A stretch of 64,000 nt of DNA, from NCBI RefSeq assembly GCF_019168305.1, contig NZ_JAHTBI010000037.1, positions 1 through 64,000 of the forward strand. The letters are read 5' to 3'. This DNA is from Pseudomonas aegrilactucae. GTDB taxonomy: Bacteria; Pseudomonadota; Gammaproteobacteria; Pseudomonadales; Pseudomonadaceae. Shown here piece after piece: positions 49,145-56,830 of this stretch. The translations under genes were made by a program, and so were the position numbers. The notes beneath the pieces are model-generated. The model did not search any database. It saw only the letters and a list, made by a program, of their open reading frames with translations, and was not told where the DNA came from. Every line of letters begins with the position of its first letter. Position 1 is the stretch's first letter.

Positions 49145-50107
49145 TTAGCTGACCACTCGGCGCGGGCTGCCTGCGAGGAAGGCCTGGGCGTTCTCGGTCA
49201 GTTGGCCGACGATGCGCTGGCGCGCCTCGACCGCGCCCCAGGCGCTGTGCGGGGTGACGATCAGGCGCGGGATGTCGGTGGCCAGCAGCGGGTTGCCGTG
49301 CACGGGCGGTTCCACGCTGAGCACGTCGGTGGCGGCGCCGCCCAGGTGACCGCTGCGCAGGGCATCGGCCAGCGCCTGCTCGTCGATCAGCCCGCCGCGG
49401 GCGGTGTTGACGATAAACGCGCCAGGCTTGAGCAGGGCCAGTTCGGCGGCGCCGAGCATGTGCCGGGTGCTGTCGTTGAGCGGGCAGTGCAGGGTCAGGG
49501 CATCCACTTGCGGCAGCAACTCGTCCAGGCTCAGGCGATCGTCGCGGGCTGGGCGCCCAGGCAGTTGGCCGGCCAGCACGCGCATGCCGAAGGCTTCGGC
49601 CAGGCGTGCCACCGCACCGCCCAGTTCACCGTGGCCGAGCAGGCCGAGGGTCTTGCCCTCCAGCTCCACGATGGGGAAGTCGAGCAGGCAGAACTGCTTG
49701 GCCTGGGCCCATTTGCCCTCGGCCACGGCCTGCTGGTAATCGGGCAGGCGCGTGGCCAGTGCCAGCAGCAGTGCCAGGGTGTGCTGCGCCACCGAAGGGG
49801 TGCCGTAGCCCTGGCAGTTGCTGACCACGATGCCCTGGGCGCGGGCGGCCTGCAGGTCGACGTTGTTGGTGCCGGTGGCGGCCACCAGGATCAGCTTCAG
49901 GTCGGGGCAGGCGGCCAGGGTGGCAGCGTCGAGTGGCACCTTGTTGCTGATGGCCACGCCCACGCCTTGCAGGCGCTCGACCACCTGGTGCGCCGCGGTG
50001 CTCGGGTACAACTGCAGGTCATCGAAGCAACCACGCAGGCTGCTCAGGTCGAGGTCACCCAGGTCCAGGGAACTGTGGTCGAGAAAGACAGCGCGGCGCA
50101 GCGTCAT
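49145..50107 (-). CDS. D-2-hydroxyacid dehydrogenase (glycerate/hydroxypyruvate type)
   Basis: A 320-aa NAD(P)-dependent dehydrogenase. Nucleotide loop GLLGHGELGGAVARL (about 147-161); catalytic Arg in NTARGGLIDEQAL, Glu in VLSVEPP and His in TPHSAWG complete the triad. SNCQGYGTPSVAQHTLALLLAL resembles hydroxypyruvate/glyoxylate reductases. Exact substrate uncertain. Confidence 0.9.
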   Translation of the reverse strand: MTLRRAVFLDHSSLDLGDLDLSSLRGCFDDLQLYPSTAAHQVVERLQGVGVAISNKVPLDAATLAACPDLKLILVAATGTNNVDLQAARAQGIVVSNCQGYGTPSVAQHTLALLLALATRLPDYQQAVAEGKWAQAKQFCLLDFPIVELEGKTLGLLGHGELGGAVARLAEAFGMRVLAGQLPGRPARDDRLSLDELLPQVDALTLHCPLNDSTRHMLGAAELALLKPGAFIVNTARGGLIDEQALADALRSGHLGGAATDVLSVEPPVHGNPLLATDIPRLIVTPHSAWGAVEARQRIVGQLTENAQAFLAGSPRRVVS

Positions 50108-50134
50108 GGTGCAGGCTCCTGAGTCGGGAAGAGG

Positions 50135-50509
50135 TTAGCGGGGCATCGGGTACAGCGCATAGCAGTCGTCGGGCAGTTGCTCCAGGCTTGCCTCGAATTC
50201 GCGCAGCCCGTCGAACTGCGCCTGCAGGCTGTCGATACGCGCCTGCAACTGTGTCTGCTTGACGGCAATGGCCAGGCGCAGGCGTTCACGCGGTGCGCTC
50301 GAGTCGCCCTGCATTAGAGCCTGCATCTCCTTGAGCGTAAAGCCGAGCTTCTGTGCGCACTTGATCAGCGCCAGCAGCTCGACGCTGCGCTGGTCATAGA
50401 CGCGGTAGCGGCCCTGGCGACGGGCCGGCGGCAGCAGGCCGATGGTTTCGTAGTGGCGGATGCACTTGATGGTCGCGCCCGACAGCTGGGCGGCTTTGCC
50501 GATGTACAT
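50135..50509 (-). CDS. MerR-family regulator paired with a quinone reductase
   Basis: A 124-aa MerR protein. HTH at 1-35 (MYIGKAAQLSGATIKCIRHYETIGLLPPARR), wing GRYRVYDQ, and a dimerisation helix from about 70 (PRERLRLAIAVKQTQLQARIDSL). The metal-binding cysteine pattern of CueR/ZntR and the SoxR CxxCxxxxxC cluster are absent, so it probably senses an organic or electrophilic compound. 11 bp downstream of the NAD(P)H oxidoreductase gene, so autoregulated from the same promoter. Confidence 0.9.
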   Translation of the reverse strand: MYIGKAAQLSGATIKCIRHYETIGLLPPARRQGRYRVYDQRSVELLALIKCAQKLGFTLKEMQALMQGDSSAPRERLRLAIAVKQTQLQARIDSLQAQFDGLREFEASLEQLPDDCYALYPMPR

Positions 50510-50520
50510 GGAGGTCCTTC

Positions 50521-51096
50521 TCAGCGCATGGCCAGGGCTCGGACCTTGCGCAGCCAGGTATCGCGCCGGGCGGGCGTGGAGCCGAGAATCGGCCCGAACG
50601 TTAACGTCTTTTTCGGGGTGATGCCACAGAAGGCCAGTGTGGTGCGGCGCATCTGGTGCAGGCCGGGCATCGCATACACCCAGCGGTAGTACCAGGGCGG
50701 GGTGTCCATGCTCACCAGCAGGTCGGCGGTGCGCCCGTGCAACAGTTTTTTCGGGAACGGCGAGCCGCCCTGGTAGCTGAAGGCGAACCCCGGCAGCAGC
50801 GTGCGGTCGAGAAAGCCCTTGAGCAGCGCCGGCACGCCCCCCCACCAGATGGGAAACACCAGCACCAGGTGCTGGGCCCACAGCAACTGCGCCTGGGCCT
50901 GGACCAGGTCGGCCTCCAGCGGCTGCGGTTCTCGGTAGCCCTGGCGCAGCACCGGGTCGAACGCCAGGTCGCCCAGTGCCAGCACACGTACCTCGTGGCC
51001 AGCGCTGCGGGCAGCCTCGGCATACTGCGTGCCGAGCGCACCACAGAAGCTCGTTTGACTTGGGTGGCCAAGGATCACCAGCACACGTTTTTGCAT
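50521..51096 (-). CDS. NAD(P)H-dependent quinone oxidoreductase (flavodoxin-2 fold)
   Basis: A 191-aa FMN/FAD-dependent NQO1/KefF/MdaB-type reductase. MQKRVLVILGHPSQTSFCGALG is the flavin phosphate loop; LVFPIWWGGVPALLKGFLDRTLLPGFAFSY is the family signature. It probably carries out two-electron reduction of quinones or azo compounds, a detoxification role matching the coupled MerR regulator. Confidence 0.92.
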   Translation of the reverse strand: MQKRVLVILGHPSQTSFCGALGTQYAEAARSAGHEVRVLALGDLAFDPVLRQGYREPQPLEADLVQAQAQLLWAQHLVLVFPIWWGGVPALLKGFLDRTLLPGFAFSYQGGSPFPKKLLHGRTADLLVSMDTPPWYYRWVYAMPGLHQMRRTTLAFCGITPKKTLTFGPILGSTPARRDTWLRKVRALAMR

Positions 51097-51124
51097 CGGG
51101 CATGCTCCAGGGGGCAAAGCGCGC

Positions 51125-51156
51125 AGGCTAGCGTCTGCCCCCTGGGGGAGAGTCAA
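51125..51156 (-). promoter_or_regulatory. MerR-type promoter with 20-bp spacer and dyad
   Basis: On the minus strand TTGACT (51156-51151) and TAGCCT (51130-51125) are 20 bp apart, the overlong spacing that MerR activators correct. The spacer carries the dyad CTCCCCC-A-GGGGGCAG. The layout closely follows E. coli PzntA (TTGACT, 20 bp, TATCCT). Confidence 0.8.
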
Positions 51157-51318
51157 GCATCGGGAATGCCCTGGGCAAGGTGTTTCGGGCACTGCTGGCC
51201 ACTGGCCGCTCATCCCTGTTGTGCGCAAATCATTCCTTTGGCTGATTTGAGCGTCACAATCGCGTTCTAGAGTGAGGGCTGTACCGCTATGCAAGCGCAC
51301 TCGAGAAAAGGGACTCCC

Positions 51319-53001
51319 ATGTTGCAGACTCGCATTATTGCCCCCGCTGAGGGCGCCTACGATTACCCGTTGCTGATCAAGCGCCTGCTGATGTCGGGCA
51401 GCCGCTACGAGAAGACCCGCGAGATCGTGTACCGCGATCAGTTGCGCTACAACTACCTGACCCTCAACGAGCGCATCGCGCGGCTGGCCAACGTGCTGAC
51501 CGAGGCCGGGGTCAAGGCAGGCGACACCGTGGCGGTGATGGACTGGGACAGCCATCGCTACCTCGAATGCATGTTCGCCATCCCGATGATCGGCGCGGTG
51601 GTGCACACCATCAACGTGCGCCTGTCGCCGGAACAGATCCTCTACACCATGAACCACGCCGAGGACCGCTTCGTGCTGGTCAACAGCGATTTCATCGGCT
51701 TGTACCAGGCCATTGCACCGCAACTGACCACGGTGGAGAAGACCCTGCTGCTGACCGACGGCGCCGACAAGACGGCCGACCTGCCCAACCTGGTGGGCGA
51801 GTACGAGCAGTTGCTGGCCGCTGCCGACACCACCTACGACTTCCCCGATTTCGACGAGAACTCGGTGGCCACCACCTTCTACACCACCGGTACCACCGGC
51901 AACCCCAAGGGGGTGTACTTCACCCACCGCCAACTGGTGCTGCATACCCTGGGCGTGGCCACGGTCACCGGCAGCATCGACAGCATCCGCCTGCTGGGCA
52001 CCGATGATGTGTACATGCCCATCACGCCGATGTTCCACGTGCATGCGTGGGGCATTCCCTACGTGGCCACCATGCTCGGCCTCAAGCAGGTCTACCCGGG
52101 GCGTTACGAGCCGGAGATGCTGTGCCAGCTGTGGCGCACCGAGAAGGTCACCTTCTCGCACTGCGTGCCCACCATCCTGCAGATGCTGCTCAATGCCAAG
52201 GGCGCGCAGGCCCAGGACTTCGGCGGCTGGAAGATCATCATCGGCGGCAGTGCCTTGAACCGGGCACTGTACGAAGCCGCCAAGGCCCAGGGCATCCAGC
52301 TGACCGCGGCCTATGGCATGTCGGAAACCTGCCCGCTGGTGGCGTGTGCGCACCTCAACGAAGAGCTGCTGGCCGGCAGCGACGATGAGTGCATCACCTA
52401 TCGCATCAAGGCCGGGGTGCCGGTGCCGCTGGTGGAGGCTGCGGTGATCGATGGCGAGGGCAACTTCCTCCCGGCCGATGGCGAAACCCAGGGCGAACTG
52501 GTACTGCGGGCGCCGTGGCTGAGCATGGGGTATTTTCGCGAGCCGCAGAAGGGCGTCGAGCTGTGGCAGGGCGGCTGGCTGCACACCGGTGATGTCGCCA
52601 CCCTCGACAGCATGGGCGTGATCGATATTCGCGACCGCATCAAGGACGTGATCAAGACCGGTGGCGAATGGGTCTCGTCACTGGAACTCGAAGACCTCAT
52701 CAGCCGTCACCCGTCCATCCGCGAAGTGGCAGTGGTGGGCGTGGCCGATCCGCAATGGGGCGAGCGTCCGTTCGCCTTGCTGGTGGTGCGAGAGGGGGCG
52801 GCTATCGATGCGCGAGAACTGAAGGAACACCTCAAGCCCTTCGTGGAACTGGGCCTGATCAACAAGTGGGCGATCCCCAGCCAGATTGCCCTTGTTACCG
52901 AAATTCCCAAGACCAGTGTTGGCAAGCTCGACAAGAAACGCATTCGGATCGATATCAGTCAGTGGCAAGAAAGTAACAGCACATTTCTGTCTACCCTGTG
53001 A
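51319..53001 (+). CDS. Medium/long-chain fatty acyl-CoA ligase (AlkK-like)
   Basis: A 560-aa ANL-superfamily ligase activating fatty acids with ATP and CoA. Motifs: TTGTTGNPKGVYFTHRQL (P-loop, about 194-211), TAAYGMSETCPL, GWLHTGDVATLD, RIKDVIKTGGEW and the catalytic Lys near the C-terminus (TSVGKLDKKRIR). Similar to AlkK medium-chain ligases. ATG 51319 follows AGGGAC; upstream ATG 51289 would add 10 residues. It heads the DUF1302-DUF1329 region. Confidence 0.93.
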   Translation: MLQTRIIAPAEGAYDYPLLIKRLLMSGSRYEKTREIVYRDQLRYNYLTLNERIARLANVLTEAGVKAGDTVAVMDWDSHRYLECMFAIPMIGAVVHTINVRLSPEQILYTMNHAEDRFVLVNSDFIGLYQAIAPQLTTVEKTLLLTDGADKTADLPNLVGEYEQLLAAADTTYDFPDFDENSVATTFYTTGTTGNPKGVYFTHRQLVLHTLGVATVTGSIDSIRLLGTDDVYMPITPMFHVHAWGIPYVATMLGLKQVYPGRYEPEMLCQLWRTEKVTFSHCVPTILQMLLNAKGAQAQDFGGWKIIIGGSALNRALYEAAKAQGIQLTAAYGMSETCPLVACAHLNEELLAGSDDECITYRIKAGVPVPLVEAAVIDGEGNFLPADGETQGELVLRAPWLSMGYFREPQKGVELWQGGWLHTGDVATLDSMGVIDIRDRIKDVIKTGGEWVSSLELEDLISRHPSIREVAVVGVADPQWGERPFALLVVREGAAIDARELKEHLKPFVELGLINKWAIPSQIALVTEIPKTSVGKLDKKRIRIDISQWQESNSTFLSTL

Positions 53002-53336
53002 TGCCTGGCGGGTCGTGCCCTGGGGGGCGCGACCCGCATTCCAGACACTCGCCAACCTTGTCAAATGGCAAAATTGAGCCATCCTTGCCGCTGCCTGCGC
53101 TTCGATCGGTTCGCCACCACGTCGGGTGCGGTACGAACGTGCAAATCACACTTTAGAGGGATCAAGCACGGGTACCTGCTGGCTATAGTCGGTTCAGGGG
53201 ATTTTTAGGGACGGGGGCCGCGCAATTGACTGCGCACTGCCAACTCTGGCGACCAGCAGGCGTGTTCACGTCGGTCGTTCGATGCGTTTCTTAAAGGACT
53301 CACTGCCATAAAAATAAAGTACATGGAGTAGCGTCG
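53002..53336. other. 335-bp intergenic region before the DUF1302 gene
   Basis: Contains an inverted repeat GCGGGTCG/CGACCCGC near 53006-53038 that could end the ligase transcript, although no T run follows, and a -10-like TATAGT at 53184-53189 without a matching -35. The missing -35 suggests an activator-dependent promoter. No gene seen. Confidence 0.5.
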
Positions 53337-55217
53337 ATGACATCAGTAAATCTGTTCTGGCGCCGGGCGAAACTGCCATTGGCCGTCAGCCTCGCTTCTA
53401 CGCTCGCCGGTCCTGCATTCGGCGTCAGTTTCAATATCGGTGAAATCGAAGGCCAGTTCGACTCGTCGCTGTCGGTGGGGGCCAGTTGGTCGACAGCCAG
53501 TCCGAACCGCGACCTGATCGGCGTGAACAATGGCGGCAAGGGCCTGTCGCAAACCTCCGATGACGGCCACCTGAACTTCAAGCGCGGCGAGACCTTCTCC
53601 AAGATCTTCAAGGGTATCCACGACCTCGAGCTCAAGTACGGCGACACCGGCGTGTTCGTGCGCGGCAAGTACTGGTACGACTTCGAGCTCAAGGATGAAC
53701 ACCGCGAGTACAAGGACATCAGCGACTCCAATCGCAAGGAGGGCGCCAAGTCCTCCGGCGCCCAGATTCTCGACGCCTTCGTCTACCACAACTATTCGAT
53801 TGCCGATCAGCCGGGTTCGGTGCGTTTCGGCAAGCAGGTGGTGAGCTGGGGCGAAAGTACCTTCATCGGTGGCGGCATCAACGCCATCAACCCGATCGAC
53901 GTGGCCGCGTTCCGTCGCCCGGGGGCCGAGATCAAGGAAGGCCTGATCCCGGTCAACATGTTCTATATCTCCCAGAGCCTGACCGACAACCTCTCTGCCG
54001 AGGCGTTCTACCAGCTGGAGTGGGACCAGACCGTCGTCGACAACTGCGGGACCTTCTTCTCCCAGCCCGACATCATTGCGGACGGCTGCACCGACAACCT
54101 GCGCGTGCTGTCCAGCAGCCGCACGCTGACCCCTGCGCAGATAGCCGGCCTGGGCAGCTTTGGTGTCGACGTCAACGAAGAGGGCATTCGCGTGGCCCGC
54201 GGCCCTGACCGCGATGCGCGTGACAGCGGCCAGTTCGGCGTGGCGTTCCGCTACATGTTCGAGCCACTGAACACCGAGTTCGGTGTCTACGCCATGAACT
54301 ACCACAGCCGTGCGCCGATCTTCAGTGCCACTGGCGCGTCCTCGCAGGCCTACGCGATCGCCGGCCTGGTCGACCCGCGAACCGGTGCCGCCATCGTCGC
54401 CGGCAACTCCAAGTACTTCGTCGAGTACCCTGAAGACATTCGCCTGTACGGCCTGAGCTTCTCCACCACGCTGCCTACCGGCACCGCCTGGAGTGGTGAA
54501 ATCAGCTACCGGCCGAACGCACCGGTGCAGTTGAACACCACCGACATCCTGTATGCGGGTGTGACTCAACTGGGCGGCGCGTTCGGCAACGCCTCGTTGC
54601 TCAAGGGCCAGGCCGATACCGACCTGCACGGTTACCGGCGCAAGGAAATCACCCAGTTCCAGACCACCCTGACGCACTTCTTCGACCAGGTGATGGGCGC
54701 CAGCCGCATGACCGTTGTGGGTGAAGTGGGCGTGACCCACGTGGGCGGCCTGGAGAGCGCCGACAAGCTGCGCTACGGTCGTGACCCGGTGTATGGCCCT
54801 GGCCCGCTGCCCGATACCTTCGGCCTCAATACCTGCTCCGACATCCTCAACGCCGGCACCATCGGTGGCGCAGGTGCGGGTGCCTCGAGTGCCAACCTCA
54901 ACCGCAAGTGCGAAAAGGACGGCTACACCACCAGCACCTCGTGGGGCTACCGTGGCCGCGTCATCTGGGACTACAACGATGTGTTCGCCGGGGTCAACCT
55001 CAAGCCGAGCGTGGCCTGGTCGCATGACGTATCCGGCTACTCGCCAGGCCCTGGCGCCAACTTCGAGGAAGGGCGCAAGGCTGTCAGCCTGGGGCTGGAC
55101 GCCGAGTACCAGAACACCTACACCGCCAGCCTGTCGTACACCAACTTCTTCGATGGCAAGTACACCACCGTGGATGACCGCGACTTCATCGCCCTCAGCT
55201 TCGGCGTGAACTTCTAA
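53337..55217 (+). CDS. DUF1302-domain outer-membrane protein
   Basis: A 626-aa envelope protein with a signal peptide (LPLAVSLASTLAGPAFG, cleaved near residue 30) and an Asp/Gly/aromatic-rich beta-strand pattern to the C-terminal Phe (DFIALSFGVNF), as in outer-membrane barrels. DUF1302 motifs WSTASPNRDLIG, VRFGKQVVSWGESTFIGGGINAINP and EIKEGLIPVNM are present. DUF1302 and DUF1329 proteins nearly always occur as neighbours in clusters for hydrophobic substrates. A role in uptake or export of fatty compounds is inference. Confidence 0.88.
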   Translation: MTSVNLFWRRAKLPLAVSLASTLAGPAFGVSFNIGEIEGQFDSSLSVGASWSTASPNRDLIGVNNGGKGLSQTSDDGHLNFKRGETFSKIFKGIHDLELKYGDTGVFVRGKYWYDFELKDEHREYKDISDSNRKEGAKSSGAQILDAFVYHNYSIADQPGSVRFGKQVVSWGESTFIGGGINAINPIDVAAFRRPGAEIKEGLIPVNMFYISQSLTDNLSAEAFYQLEWDQTVVDNCGTFFSQPDIIADGCTDNLRVLSSSRTLTPAQIAGLGSFGVDVNEEGIRVARGPDRDARDSGQFGVAFRYMFEPLNTEFGVYAMNYHSRAPIFSATGASSQAYAIAGLVDPRTGAAIVAGNSKYFVEYPEDIRLYGLSFSTTLPTGTAWSGEISYRPNAPVQLNTTDILYAGVTQLGGAFGNASLLKGQADTDLHGYRRKEITQFQTTLTHFFDQVMGASRMTVVGEVGVTHVGGLESADKLRYGRDPVYGPGPLPDTFGLNTCSDILNAGTIGGAGAGASSANLNRKCEKDGYTTSTSWGYRGRVIWDYNDVFAGVNLKPSVAWSHDVSGYSPGPGANFEEGRKAVSLGLDAEYQNTYTASLSYTNFFDGKYTTVDDRDFIALSFGVNF

Positions 55218-55241
55218 GCACTGATTCGGGAAGACAAGAGC

Positions 55242-56606
55242 ATGAAAACCACCAAGAGTCTGTTGCAAATCGGTGTGCTGGGCCTGTCGTTGCTGGCCAC
55301 CAGCGTGATGGCGGCCGTGTCCGCCACCGAAGCCGCCAAACTGGGCACCACCCTGACCCCGATGGGCGCGGAAAAAGCCGGCAACGCCGACGGTTCGATC
55401 ACCGCCTGGAAGCCGCTCGGCACCACGGCTGGCGCAGTCGATGCCAAAGGTTTCCTGGCCGACCCGTATGGCAGCGAAAAGCCGTCGTTCACCATCACCG
55501 CGCAGAACGTCGACCAGTACAAGGACAAGCTGTCGCCGGGCCAGGTGGCGATGTTCAAGCGCTACCCCGACACCTTCAAGATCCCGGTTTACCCGACCCA
55601 TCGGGGGTCTACCGTGCCGGATGCGGTGTTCGCCGCGATCAGGAACAACGCCACCAAGACCAACCTGGTGGCCGGCGGCAACGGCCTGGAGAACTTCGAG
55701 ACGGCCATCCCGTTCCCGATTCCGGCCAGCGGTGTCGAGGTGATCTGGAACCACATCACCCGCTACCGTGGCGGCAGCGTCACGCGCCTGGTGACCCAGG
55801 CCACGCCACAGGCCAATGGCAGCTACAGCCTGGTGTACTTCCAGGACCAGTTCGTGTTCCGCGACCGGATGAAGGACTACGACCCGGCCAACCCCGGCAA
55901 CGTGCTGTTCTACTTCAAGCAGAAGGTGACGGCGCCGGCGCGCCTGGCCGGTACCGTGCTGCTGGTGCACGAGACCCTCGACCAGGTCAAGGAGCCGCGC
56001 AAGGCGTGGGTGTACAACGCCGGTCAGCGCCGTGTGCGCCAGGCCCCGCAAGTGTCGTATGACGGGCCGGGTACCGCAGCCGATGGCCTGCGTACCTCCG
56101 ACAACCTGGACATGTTCAACGGTGCACCCGACCGCTACGACTGGAAGCTGGAGGGCAAGAAGGAGCTGTACATCGCCTCCAACAGCTACAAGCTCGACTC
56201 ACCGACGCTCAAGTATGCCGACATCCTCAAGGCCGGCCACATCAACCAGGACCTGACCCGTTACGAGTTGCGCCGGGTCTGGCACGTGGTTGCCACGCTC
56301 AAGCCGGGCCAGCGCCATATCTATGCCAAGCGTGACTTCTACATCGACGAAGACACCTGGCAGGCGGCGGTGATCGACCAGTACGACGGTCGTGGCCAGC
56401 TGTGGCGCGTGTCCGAGGCGCATTCCCAGGACTACTACAACGTGCAGGTGCCGTGGTACACCGTGGAAACCATCTACGACCTGCAATCGGGCCGTTACCT
56501 GGCGCTGGGCATGAAGAACGAAGAGAAGCGGGCGTATGACTTCGGCTTCACCGCCAGCAAGAGCGATTTCCAGCCAGCGGCACTGCGCCAGGAAGGCGTA
56601 CGCTGA
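55242..56606 (+). CDS. DUF1329-domain periplasmic/outer-membrane protein
   Basis: A 454-aa exported protein with a signal peptide (SLLQIGVLGLSLLATSVMA, cleaved near residue 24). The body has DUF1329 features: LTPMGAEKAGNADGSITAW, WNHITRYRGGS, RRVRQAPQVSYDGPG and RRVWHVVATLKPGQRHIYAKRDFYIDEDTW. The fold is related to outer-membrane lipoprotein-sorting (LolA-like) proteins, which suggests lipid handling. 24 bp after the DUF1302 gene, same operon. Confidence 0.88.
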   Translation: MKTTKSLLQIGVLGLSLLATSVMAAVSATEAAKLGTTLTPMGAEKAGNADGSITAWKPLGTTAGAVDAKGFLADPYGSEKPSFTITAQNVDQYKDKLSPGQVAMFKRYPDTFKIPVYPTHRGSTVPDAVFAAIRNNATKTNLVAGGNGLENFETAIPFPIPASGVEVIWNHITRYRGGSVTRLVTQATPQANGSYSLVYFQDQFVFRDRMKDYDPANPGNVLFYFKQKVTAPARLAGTVLLVHETLDQVKEPRKAWVYNAGQRRVRQAPQVSYDGPGTAADGLRTSDNLDMFNGAPDRYDWKLEGKKELYIASNSYKLDSPTLKYADILKAGHINQDLTRYELRRVWHVVATLKPGQRHIYAKRDFYIDEDTWQAAVIDQYDGRGQLWRVSEAHSQDYYNVQVPWYTVETIYDLQSGRYLALGMKNEEKRAYDFGFTASKSDFQPAALRQEGVR

Positions 56607-56632
56607 TCTAGCCTCATCCGTGTGATCCCCAG

Positions 56633-56656
56633 AACGCCCCGGCTTGCCGGGGCGTT
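56633..56656 (+). terminator. Terminator after the DUF1329 gene
   Basis: AACGCCCC-GGCTTGCC-GGGGCGTTT stem-loop 26 bp past the stop; short T run. Confidence 0.8.
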
Positions 56657-56830
56657 TGTGTCTGTGCACGCGATCGCCGGCAATACCTGCGCCAGGGGGA
56701 AATGCGCCGGACGCTTTTTGTTGTAGTCTTTTTTCCTGCCTATGCGCCAATCATCTTCAAATGTGCCGCTTAAAGCGCTAGTCTCGGCGGGTCCGATCTG
56801 CCGAAGACTTTCCAACCAAACGAGCCGGCC

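Noticed and set aside
51229..51250. Inverted repeat AAATCA-N10-TGATTT upstream of the acyl-CoA ligase as a fatty-acid regulator site
   Set aside because: Only six-base arms, and does not resemble the PsrA or FadR consensus; could be chance.
53343..56051. A 902-codon open frame antisense to the DUF1302/DUF1329 genes
   Set aside because: Product of high GC third-position bias; low-complexity Gly/Arg/His/Gln composition, no domain, and the opposite strand encodes two recognised exported proteins.
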